From the NCBI GenBank assembly GCA_963675135.1, contig OY776125.1:40082513-40146512 (forward strand): a DNA stretch of 64,000 bases, given 5' to 3'. This document shows, piece by piece, positions 54,498 to 64,000 of this stretch (positions are counted from its first letter, which is position 1; every line of letters starts with the position of its first letter). A program made the position numbers and the translations under genes. The notes under the pieces are model-generated. The model saw only the letters and a program-made list of their open reading frames with translations. It made no database searches and was not told where the DNA came from. Source of the DNA: Galeopsis tetrahit (taxonomy: Eukaryota > Streptophyta > Magnoliopsida > Lamiales > Lamiaceae).

Positions 54498-54619
54498 TTT
54501 CACACAATGGGCCGGTGTGCATTTGAAATAGAATTAACAATCAATATCATTAACCCGTGGTTCGCTACGATTAGGTTTTGTCGTTTAGGTATATAGGAAA
54601 GATTACGCCAGCAAGGGTA
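54498..54619. other. flank related to the SCPL upstream region
   Basis: CAATGGGCCGGTGTGCATTTGAAATAG (54505-54531) resembles the sequence near 27066-27095 upstream of the SCPL pseudogene, as expected if this was the promoter side of the second SCPL gene. Confidence 0.5.
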
Positions 54620-55510
54620 ACTGCAATATCGAAATATATAGATAACAAATTCGAGTCAAGAGAAAATCCATTTGCCCGTAGAACAGAAGACGCCCTGGAT
54701 GGTGCTCAACAGGTCCGGCGTTCTATTCCCAAAGGTAAAACGACTTTATAATTCTTCTACAGTAGCACCACTGTAAAAGAAGTTTCGGCGAATGTACGAC
54801 GTGTACGAACTAAACATAGAAATAATTCTGAACGAGCAAGAACAGTATTTGTTGTGGAGAGCGAAATATTGTAGAGAGGAGAGAAAGAGCTTGAAGAATG
54901 AGCGAATTATGATGAGGGAAGAGTCTGATATTTATAGGCAGATATCCGCCAGGGAGTTGAGATTTTCGTGGGTGGGCCCAGGCCCATCAACGTCAGATGT
55001 GAGTCCAAAATTCTCTTGAGACGTGGAGTGGTCCTTGGGTGCTTTGAAGTGTTGGGCTTGGCCCATAACGTTGGCCCAGTGTAGGTGGGCTTTTAGAGTT
55101 TTTGGGTCTGCAAAAAGATAGGCGGGCCTCAAAGACCAATTGCCAAATCCAAAGCCGAAGCTGAGCCGGCCGGACAGACAGGCGCGCGCGTGTGGCCTTT
55201 TGGGAGTGTACCCCTAATATATGGTTGAACTCCATGTTCACTTCAATGTCTTTAAAGTCCTTAAATGTTTTGTGGACTTCCAATGTGGGATAGGTGACCC
55301 TTCACCTTCCCACTCAAACTCAAAATTGAAACCTTTCAACTTCATTAATTAATTTCTCAATTAAACTCGGTTTTGAGATATTAAATATACCACGTTCATC
55401 TACTCCGAGAGTAGATCGACTATGTCACTTTTAATTATTTAATAATTAACGTTTAGTCCCTCTAATTAATTTAATTATATAAGGGTATCAAAACCCAATT
55501 AATTCCAACA
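54620..55510 (-). repeat. 3' LTR of a minus-strand copia element
   Basis: The right edge is firm: on the minus strand TGTTGGAATTAATTGGG begins at 55510, directly after a purine tract (plus complement at 55511-55524). A TATA box (TATAAATA on the minus strand, 54929-54936) lies inside. The left edge could not be fixed and is estimated from usual LTR lengths. Open frames here are not considered genes. Confidence 0.55.
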
Positions 55511-55971
55511 ATCCCCCACATGAGTGAAAATCGTGTCTATATAACATCAGGCTCAGTGTTCAGTTCGATTGAGACTTTAGTGCATCCAGAAAAGTAGTTT
55601 TTGGCTTTGAACTTTCCGTAGCCGAGCACTATCGGGTACACCGGCGGCTTAGTTGACGCAATGCCTTGAACTAATCTTCCATAGTGTATACCTAATTAAC
55701 AGTGCGAGCACACTTCAATCTCGACTTCGTGACGTTCTTACGTTTTTGTCCGTTTTGGCCATGGACGTCCTTTGTATTCATAAATGTTTGGTCGAAGCGG
55801 CCCTCACTTCTCATTTATATAGGTGATTTCCTTTGGAGTATCCCATTATACTTTAGGGATCATTAAGAGTCATAGACTCAACCTTTACCGCATCTTACGG
55901 GTTGTTAACACTTGAGATAGTGTTGTTAGGAATAGTCATGTTTTTCAAGTGTTGTATCACTAACTTCCACA
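55511..55971. other. 3' untranslated region of the minus-strand copia element
   Basis: Lies between the purine tract and the end of pol. No coding sequence of its own. Confidence 0.5.
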
Positions 55972-58569
55972 GTTTAGTTTTCCCATTGAACCAAGTTCTT
56001 GAGAACTCCAATCATCATGGTTGGGTTTTTTCCACTGTTTTGGTTTTTCTTGTGGGTTTTAGACCCATTCCTTCTACCAACTTGTTCATTTGATCTCGGT
56101 TTATGCTCTTCGTGAGCAGATCCGCTATGTTGTCTTTTGACTTCACATAATCAATAGACATTACTCCAGTTGAGATCAATTCTCTAACAAAGTTGTGTCG
56201 ACTACGTGTGTGTCTCGACTTTTCGTTATACATGACATTCATAGCTCTGGCAATAGCAACTTGACTGTCACAGTGTACCGTCACAGAAGGTACTGGTTTG
56301 TTCCAACATGGAATATCTTCCAGAAAGTTGCGCAGCCATTCAACCTCTACACCGGCTAGGTCTAAGGCGATAAATTCTGATTCCATTGTGGAACGGGCAA
56401 TACACGTTTGTTTCTTGGATCTCCACGACATTGCTGCTCCTCCAATAGTGAATACATATCCACTAGTTGATAATGAATCTTTAGTGTCTGATATCCAATT
56501 TGCATCACTGTATCCTTCGAGTACAGCTAGATGTCTCGTGTAGTGAAGCCCATATTCAAGGGTGTACTTCAAGTATCTTAGAACCCTTTTCAGTGCTTTA
56601 TAGTGCTCGTGACTTGGATTGTTCGTGTATTGACTCAACTTGTTTACAGAACATGCAAGATCAGGGCGTGTACAATTCGTAATGTACATCACACTTCCAA
56701 TGATTCTTGCGTATTCCAGTCGAGCTATTGGTTCTCCTCTGTTCTTTTTCAAGTGAACATTAAGTTCCAAAGGTGTCTTAGCAAGTGGATCGTCAAAGAC
56801 ATTAAATTTCTTTAGTACCTTCTCCACATAGTGAGATTGTGTCAATGAAATTTAGACGTTTTCTCAATCTTTATTCCAAGAATCACATCTACTAATCCCA
56901 TGTCTTTCATGTCAAAGTTTCTACTTAACATGTTCTTCGTATTAACAATGACATTATGATTGTTACCCATGATTAACATGTCATCGACATATAAACACAC
57001 GATAACAAATCCATTTAGTGTATCTTTCACATACACACACTTGTCACATTCGTTAATTCGAAATCCATTTGACAACATTGTATTGTCAAATTTCAAGTGC
57101 CACTGTTTTGGAGCTTGCTTAAGTCCATACAGTGATCGAATAAGTTTACACACCTTTTTCTCATTTCCAGGTGCAACATATCCTTCTTGTTGATCTATGT
57201 ATACTTCAGCATCTATTTCACCATTAAGAAACGCAGTTTTAATGTCCATTTGGTGTATTTCGAGATTGTGCAATGCAGAAATATCGATTAGTACATGAAT
57301 GGAGGTGATCCTAGTCACTGGTGAATATGTGTCGATCGTCATACCCTTCTTTTTGTTTAAAACACTTTGCAACTAGACGAGCTTTGTATTGTCAACAGAT
57401 CCATCTACTTTGTACTTTCTTCTAAGGATCCACTAGCATCCTAAGGGCTTGCAACCTTTAGGGAGATCAATCAGCTCACATGTATGACTTAGCAAAATTA
57501 AATCATATTCACTTTTTTTGGCTTCCTTCCAGAGGGGTGCATCTGGTCTTGCCATAGCTTCTTTGATAGTTTTAGGCTCATCCTCCTCCAATACATAAGT
57601 AATGAAGTCTGAGCCAAAAGTCTTATCAATTCTATCTCTCTTACTGCGTCTTGGTTCTTCACTCTCTTGAGTGGAAGGACCTGCAGTGTCTTCTGTTTCT
57701 TCATTGGTTCTCTTATTTGAACTCATTTATTCTCTTTCCCTGATTGGAAAGATGTTTTCAAAGAACACGACGTTTCTTGACTCAATTGTAGTTCCTTCTG
57801 TCATATCGGGTATTTCAGATTTATGAATCAGAAATCGATAGGCACTACTGTTCAAAGCATATCCTATAAAGATACAATCAACCATTTTAGGGCCGATTTT
57901 AACTAGTTTAGGAAGTGGTACTTCAAATTTAGCCAAACACCCCCACACTTTTAGGTATTTGTATGATGGTTTGCGTTTCCTCCATACTTCATAAGGAGTC
58001 TGATCCTTAGTTTTGTGTGGAATCTTGTTTAGAATATGGTTAGCTGACAGAATAGCTTCCCCCCACAAGTTCTGAGGCAAACCAGAGTTGATCAACATAA
58101 CGTTCATCATCTCTTTTAATGTTCGGTTTTTCCTTTCCGCAACACCATTAGACTGGGGTGAGTAAGGGGCTGTCGTTTGATGTATTATTCCTGATTCAGC
58201 ACACAATTGTTCAAACAAAGCTACGTACTCTCCACCTCTATCACTGCGAATTGATTTAATTCGAGTGTTCAATTGATTCTCTACTTCATTTTTATAAAGT
58301 TTAAAAACTTCTATAGCTTCGACTTTACTTCGTAAAAGGTAAACGTAGCAGAATCTTGTACAATCGTCTATGAAAGTAATAAAATACTTTTTCCCTCCTC
58401 TAGTTTGTACAAATTTTAAATCACCTGCATCCGTGTGAATTAAGTCTAGAGGGGCAGTGTTCCTCTCAACAATTTTAAATGGTAGTTTGGTCATTTTTGC
58501 TTCAATGCATATTTCACATCGTTTGGATGTATCAACATTATCAATTTTAAGTAAATCGAGATTTAGTTT
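55972..58569 (-). pseudogene. copia pol, duplicated copy A (integrase to RNase H)
   Basis: Minus-strand blocks: integrase 58575-57727 (HTDAGDLK, RSDRGGEYV, NGVAERKN), linker to reverse transcriptase 57726-57433, reverse transcriptase 57372-56842 (MDIKTAFLNG, YVDDMLIMG), RNase H 56845-56015 (YSDANWISDTKDSLS, STMESEFIALD). Frameshifts or stops separate the blocks, between 57433 and 57372 and near 56845. The copy begins abruptly inside GAG-pre-integrase, at the duplication junction. Confidence 0.8.
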
Positions 58570-61500
58570 TCCCATTGAACCAAGTTCTTGAGATCTCCAA
58601 TCATCATAGTTGGATTTTTTCCACTGTTTTGGTTTTTCTTGTGGGTTTTAGACCCATTCCTTCTACCAACTTGTTCATTTGATCTCGGTTTATGCTCTTC
58701 GTGAGCGGATCCGCTATGTTGTCTTTTGACTTCACATAATCAATAGACATCACTCCGGTTGAGATCAATTCTCTAATGGAGTTGTGTCGACTACGTGTGT
58801 GTCTCGACTTTCCGTTATACATGACATTCATAGCTCTGCCAATAGCAGCTTGACTGTCACAGTGTACCGTCATAGAAGGTACCAGTTTGTTCCAACATGG
58901 AATATCTTCCAGAAAGTTGCGCAGCCATTCAGCCTCTACACCGGCTAGGTCTAAGGAGATAAATTATGATTCCATTGTTGAATGGGCAATACACGTTTGT
59001 TTCTTGGATCTCCACGACACTGCTGCTACTCCAATAATGAATACATATCCACGAGTGGATAATGAATCTTTAGTGTCCGATATCCAATTTGCATCACTGT
59101 ATCCTTCGAGTACATCTAGATGTCTCGTGTAGTGAAGCCCATATTCAATGGTGTACTTCAAGTATCTTAGAACCCTTTTCAGTGCTTTCCAGTGCTCGTG
59201 ACTTGGATTGTTCGTGTATTGACTCAGTTTGTTTACAGAACATGCAAGATCAGAGCATGTACAATTCGTAATGTACATCACACTTCCAATGATTCTTGCG
59301 TATTCCAGTTGAGTTATTAGTTCTCCTCTGTTCTTTTTCAAGTGAACATTAAGTTCCAAAGGTGTCTTAACAGGTGGATCGTCAAAGGCATTAAATTTCT
59401 TTAGTACATTCTCCACATAGTGAGATTTTGTCAATGAAATTTAGACGCTTTCTCAATCTTTATTCCAAAAATGACATATACTAATCCCATATCTTTCATG
59501 TCAAAGTTTCTACTTAATATGTTATTCGTATTAACAATGACATTATGATTGTTACCCATGATTAACATGTCATTGACATATAAACACACGATAACAAATC
59601 CATTTAGTGTATCTTTCACATACACACACTTATCACATTCGTTAATTCGAAATCAATTTGACAACATTGTTTTGTCAAATTTCAAGTGCCACTGTTTTGA
59701 AGCTTGCTTAAGTCCATACAGTGATCGAACAAGTTTGCACACCTTTTTCTCGTTTCCAAGTGTAATATATCCTTGTGGTTGATCTATGTATACTTCAGCA
59801 TCCATTTCACCATTAAGAAACGCATTTTTAATGTCCATTTGGTGTATTTCAAGATTGTGCAATGCAGAAATAGCGATTAGTACACGAATGGAGGTGATCC
59901 TAATCACTGGTGAATATGTGTCGAAGAAGTCATACCCACTTTTTGTTTAAAACCCTTTGCAACTAGACGAGCTTTGTATTGTCAACAAATTCATCTGCTT
60001 TGTACTTCCTTTTAAGGATCCACTTGCATCCTAAGGGCTTGCAACCTTTAGGGAGATCAACCAGCTCCTATGTATGATTTAGCAGAATTGAATCATATTC
60101 ACTTTTTATGGCTTCCTTCCAGAGGGTGCATCTGGTCTTACCATATCTTCTTTGATAGTTTTAGGCTCATCCTCCTCCAATACATAAGTAATGAAGTCTG
60201 AGCCAAAACTCTTATCAATTCTAGCTCTCTTACTGCGTCTTGGTTCTTCACTCTCTTGAGTGGAAGGACCTGCAGTGTCTTCTGTTGCTTCATGGGTTCT
60301 CTTATTTGAACTCACTTCCTCTCTTTCCCTGAATGGAAATATGTTTTCAAAGAACACGACGTTCCATGACTCAATTGTAGTTCCTTCTACCATATCAAGT
60401 ATTTCAGATTTATGAATCATAAATCGATAGGCACTACTGTTCAAAGCATATCCTATAAAGATACAATCTACTGTTTTAGGGCCGATTTTAACTTGTTTAG
60501 GAAGTGGTACTTCAACTTTAGCCAAACACCCCCACACTTTTAGGTATTTGTATGATGGTTTGCGTTTCCTCCATACTTCATAAGGAGTCTGATCCTTAGT
60601 TTTGTGTGGAATCTTGTTTAGAATATGCTTAGCTGACAGAATAGCTTCCCCTCACAAGTTCTGAGGCAAACCATAGCTGATCAACATAACGTTCATCATC
60701 TCTTTTAATGTTCGGTTTTTCCTTTCCGCAACACCATTAGACTGAGGTGAGTAAGGGGCTGTCGTTTGATGTATTATTCCTAATTCAGCACACAATTGTT
60801 CAAACAGAGCTATGTACTCTCCACCTCTATCACTGCGAATTGATTTAATTCGAGTGTTCAATTGATTCTCTACTTCATTTTTATAAAGTTTAAAAACTTC
60901 TATAGCTTCGTCTTTACTTCGTAAAAGGTAAACGTAGCAGAATCTTGTACAATCGTCTATGAAAGTAATAAAATACTTTTTCCCTCCTCTAGTTTGTAAA
61001 TCACATACATCCGTGTGAATTAAGTCTAGAGGGGCAGTGTTGCTTTCAACAATTTTAAATGGTAGTTTGGTCATTTTTGCTTCAGTGCATATTTCACATC
61101 GTTTGGATGTATCAACATTATCAATTTTAAGTAAATCGAGATTTACTAAACGTTTTATGGATTCTAAATTTACATGTCCTGATCTAAAATGCCACAAAGA
61201 GGAACACTCAACGATGTAAGCAGAAGAAGAAACAATTTCATTAACAACTTGTTTGCCATTACGGCTTACAACTATGGTACTCAACTTAAATAAACCATTC
61301 TCGAGATAACCTTTCCCGAGAAAGTGACCAAACTTACTTAAAACAATTTTATCAAAATAAAAAACTAGCCTGAATTGACTACTAACTAAGAGAGACCCCG
61401 AAATTAGATTCTTCCGGATGTCTGGGACATGCAACACGTTCTTCAGAGTTAGCTCCTTTCCCGATGTCAGCTTCAGCACCACTGATCCAGTTCCAGCCAC

Positions 61501-61620
61501 TTCAGACGAGGCTTGGTTGCTCATGTACAACTTTCTCCCATCAGTAGGAGAATAGTTGGAGAATGCAGACCACTCCTTCTTGTTATCCACCATGTTGACC
61601 TCCGTCACCACAGCAGACAT
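58570..61620 (-). pseudogene. copia pol, copy B (GAG-pre-integrase to RNase H)
   Basis: Minus-strand blocks: protease remnant and GAG-pre-integrase to integrase 61620-60652 (LYMSNQASSEVAG, LWHFRSGHVNLES, RSDRGGEYI, NGVAERKN), the end of integrase and linker 60537-60106, reverse transcriptase 59907-59653 and 59625-59431, RNase H 59434-58964 and 58873-58604. The DTGA-type protease centre is deleted after NKKEW. The polymerase motif reads YVND instead of YVDD, so this copy could not polymerise even if translated. It is more damaged than copy A. Confidence 0.8.
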
Positions 61621-61629
61621 ATCTGATTC

Positions 61630-63234
61630 GGGTGGATTTTACACACTTTAGAGGCACATGTGAAGCGTATTTTGATGTGGATTTCATTGAATTATGGTTT
61701 GAATATGATGATTTGAGCCAAAATGAGGGAAATGTTGTGTTTTGTCGACTTTGTAGGAAAAACGAAAGATTTTGGGAGCAAAACACCTAATACAATTCAA
61801 TGGACCAAAGAGAGGAGTGCACCATTGGATCCGGCTCGAAAAACGGAGTGGAATAAAAAAAAGAATCAAGTCAATCGGAGGTCGGAAGCTCGAGATATGA
61901 AGAGACGACGAGCTTCGTATTTTGCCCGGGTAGAATCTACCTGGCCGGGTAAAATCAACCTGGCCAGGTAGAATCAACCTGGCCGGGTGGTTTCTGCCCG
62001 GCCTCATTCTGTCCAGCCTAGAGCTTCGTATTTTGCCCGGGTAGAATCGACCTAGCCGGGTGGATTCCACCCGGGCAAGCCAATTTCACCTCTTGCTTCG
62101 TATTTCGGCCGGGTGGCATGCCCGGGTAGAATCCACCCGGCCGGGTCACATGCTCCTCGGGGGTTTTTGGCCATTTTCTCCATTTTTGAGGGACCAACTT
62201 GCAATTTTGGCATCCAAACCCTACCCCAACACTGTATAAGCCCTCATTCTTCAAATCAAACACACTCTCCCCCAATTCCTAAAATTCCACACATAGTAAC
62301 ACACAATTGAAGGTGATTTGGCAAATTCTTCCTCATTTCTTCATCAACCAATGCAAGGAAGGCATCAATAGCTTGGAATTCTCATTCCCCATCACATTCT
62401 AGACTAAGATTTCTCTTTCTTTTTATTTAGCTATTTCTTTGGATTTTGTTAATTTGATTATGCTAGTTATTGGCTGGAACACTTTTGGTTCTAGAGCCTT
62501 GTAAGTACTTTTGATGAAGTTTATGAATTAATGTTTTGCTTATTTGGTGTTTGTGTGGCTTAATTCTATTTGGATGGTTGATTTTCATTGCAAAGCATGT
62601 CATTAGTGTACAATGGTGATATGTTAATCTTAGTTAATTAAATTAGGTTGAGAAATCTATTTTCATTAATTGATTGCAAGCATTTGACCTAATTTTATTG
62701 TGAGATTCAAAGATGATCAATGATTAGGAAGATGTCTGATGATCCTAGGAGCTTGATTGAGTTTTATTGTGCAATTTAGGTAGAGATACTTAGTTGTGTG
62801 ATATTTTCTTTGGATTATTTGGATTGAAGAAACTTTTAATTCATTATTATGTGATCAATCTTATAGACAAAGCATGAACACCACTTGAGTAGATAGTTAA
62901 TCATAGATAGATTCATTAGTATTGCATGTGCTTTAGAACCTACTTTCTCATACTTGAGTTTCCTTCGTTTTCCACCCCGTTTTCTTGAATTGCATGTTGT
63001 TTGATCGATTTTCCATTACTCTCTTAATTGTTTACTTGTGACAACCTTTGGTAGGCAATTTTAGGGTAATTAATTCATCATTTTCACTTAATCGATCGCG
63101 TTTATTTAGAATTCCGTCAACAAACTCCACTTTTACACTACACCTCCTCGTGGGATCGACCTCGTACTTATCAAGCTACGATAGACGCCGTATACTTGCG
63201 GTCGTGTATTTTAGTGTTGCATAATACGTGAATC
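61630..63234 (+). repeat. 5' LTR of an Athila/Tat-like Ty3/gypsy element
   Basis: The right end is set by the tRNA-Asp primer-binding site at 63242. The left end is where the copia pol homology stops, between about 61620 and 61650. The LTR is about 1.6 kb and contains a GC-rich repeat block. Without the 3' LTR the exact start cannot be verified. Confidence 0.6.
61925..62150 (+). repeat. GC-rich minisatellite with CCGGGT units
   Basis: About ten imperfect copies of CCGGGTAGAATCNACC and GGCCGGGT in both orientations, several forming short palindromes (GTGGATTCCACCCGGGC). It contrasts with the AT-rich rest of the LTR. Confidence 0.85.
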
Positions 63235-63241
63235 AAGTTTA

Positions 63242-63259
63242 TGGCGCCGTTGCCGGGGA
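63242..63259 (+). other. primer-binding site (tRNA-Asp)
   Basis: TGGCGCCGTTGCCGGGGA is the complement of the 3' end of plant tRNA-Asp(GTC), the usual primer of Athila and related Tat-clade elements. Confidence 0.9.
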
Positions 63260-63407
63260 GGTTTTTGTAGTCCTAGAGTGATAGAATTTTAGTTTAGACA
63301 TTTTATTTGCTTTCCTTATTTGCAAAAATCAAAAAATATTTGTATGCTTTACTTTGATTCCACTTGTAATTCTCACTTTTTCTTGAACTTTTGTTTAGAC
63401 ATGGCCT

Positions 63408-64000
63408 ATGATCACCCGAGCTAGGAGAGATCGACAAGTGTTGCTACCCCCAGACCCGGAAATCGAAGCTCGTTGTCGAAGGAAAAACGCCGAAAGGAGA
63501 AGAATTGATTTGGAAGCCATGAATAGAAGAGAGAATCCAATAGTGGAGGAGGTTGAAGAAAAAGTTGAGCATCAAGGGCCGAATATAGAGGAAAGAGATA
63601 GGGCACCAAGGGTGAATGAGGAACATGGACTTCAAAGAGTTTTGAGGGATCACTTTTGACCCATCCCAAGGCCGTACGGAGGAGCGGGTAGGGAACCCGT
63701 TGACGCTCATAACTTTGAGCTCAAACCTGCGTTGATCATGATGGTCCAAAACAACCAATTCGGAGGGTTGTCGAAGGAGGATCTCAACCTCCATTTATCT
63801 CAATTCTTCGAGATAAGTGGGACGGTGAAGATAAACCGAGTCCCTCAAGACTACATTCGTCTTCAATTTTTCCCTTTCTCACTCCGTGATCGTGCAAAAC
63901 AATGGTACATGTCTCTTGATCTAAGGACAATAGAGAATTGGAATGATTTGGTGGATGCTTTCCTAATGAAGTATTTTCCCCCAAGCAAAACCATTCAAAT
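63408..64000 (+). pseudogene. Athila/Tat-like gag, N-terminal part, runs off the window
   Basis: Starts MITRARRDRQVL at 63408. After an Arg/Glu-rich leader a TGA (63657-63659) interrupts, and the same frame continues with NNQFGGLSKEDLNLHLSQF, LFPFSLRDRAK-like FFPFSLRDRAKQWY and AFLMKYFPPSKT, the retrotransposon gag domain (PF03732) of Athila-type elements. The TGA could derive from a CGA codon. The rest lies outside the window, so overall integrity is unknown. Confidence 0.8.

Larger units (their letters stand above)
54620..61620 (-). mobile_element. minus-strand Ty1/copia element with internal tandem duplication, 5' end lost
   Basis: From right to left on the minus strand: GAG-pre-integrase and integrase, reverse transcriptase, RNase H (copy B, 61620-58570), then again the integrase core, reverse transcriptase and RNase H (copy A, 58569-55972), then the 3' untranslated region and 3' LTR. 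The offset between corresponding points of the two copies is constant at 2589 bp. Gag, most of the protease and the 5' LTR are missing; the right end is cut by the Athila-like LTR near 61620-61650. Confidence 0.75.

Noticed and set aside
54792..55283. Open frames in the minus-strand copia LTR
   Set aside because: They overlap the LTR promoter and leader and show no family resemblance.

Overview
The window is nuclear DNA of a flowering plant, most likely a eudicot. The support is AT-rich intergenic DNA, GT-AG introns, several classes of plant LTR retrotransposons (copia lineages including a Sirevirus, a gypsy element primed by tRNA-iMet, and an Athila/Tat-like gypsy element primed by tRNA-Asp), Stowaway and hAT MITEs, a Helitron and a CACTA end. 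The species cannot be named from sequence alone.

Layout. 1-1331: AT-rich DNA with a SINE-like tRNA-derived segment and a possible orphan first exon. 1332-7872: minus-strand non-autonomous gypsy-type LTR element with a 4.2 kb LTR; its 5' LTR is cut down to 429 bp. 7873-13236: Helitron DNA (helicase relic, 3' hairpin plus CTAG end, two related 5' ends) containing one end of a CACTA element. 13237-17690: gene-poor DNA full of minisatellites, with one GC-rich island flanked by inverted repeats. 17692-20516: the only apparently intact host gene, a six-exon G-type lectin S-receptor-like kinase. 21226-21506: Stowaway MITE. 21669-24512: truncated copia element (5' LTR, gag, protease, integrase). 24560-26997: minus-strand serine carboxypeptidase-like (SCPL) pseudogene carrying a hAT MITE, frameshifts, and a lost 3' end. 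27827-28513: second hAT MITE. 29106-31741 and 37588-37672: degenerate transposon gene split by a young Tork-like copia element (31742-37587). 38136-38192: first-exon scrap of a second SCPL gene. 38634-54495: Stowaway MITE split by a 15.6 kb Sirevirus (38747-54317). 54620-61620: minus-strand copia element with an internal 2.6 kb tandem duplication. About 61630 to the end: 5' LTR, primer-binding site and gag of an Athila/Tat-like element running out of the window.

How it fits together. The host content looks like a receptor kinase beside what was once a tandem pair of SCPL genes. The pair was broken by successive insertions whose order can be read from target-site duplications. The three LTR pairs that can be compared each differ by only about 0.6-0.8 per cent, so these insertions look recent. 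No new enzymatic system was found. The least ordinary material is in the Sirevirus: a very large extra ORF after pol, damage made up solely of stop codons in one frame, and a cluster of short sequences complementary to its own primer-binding site.
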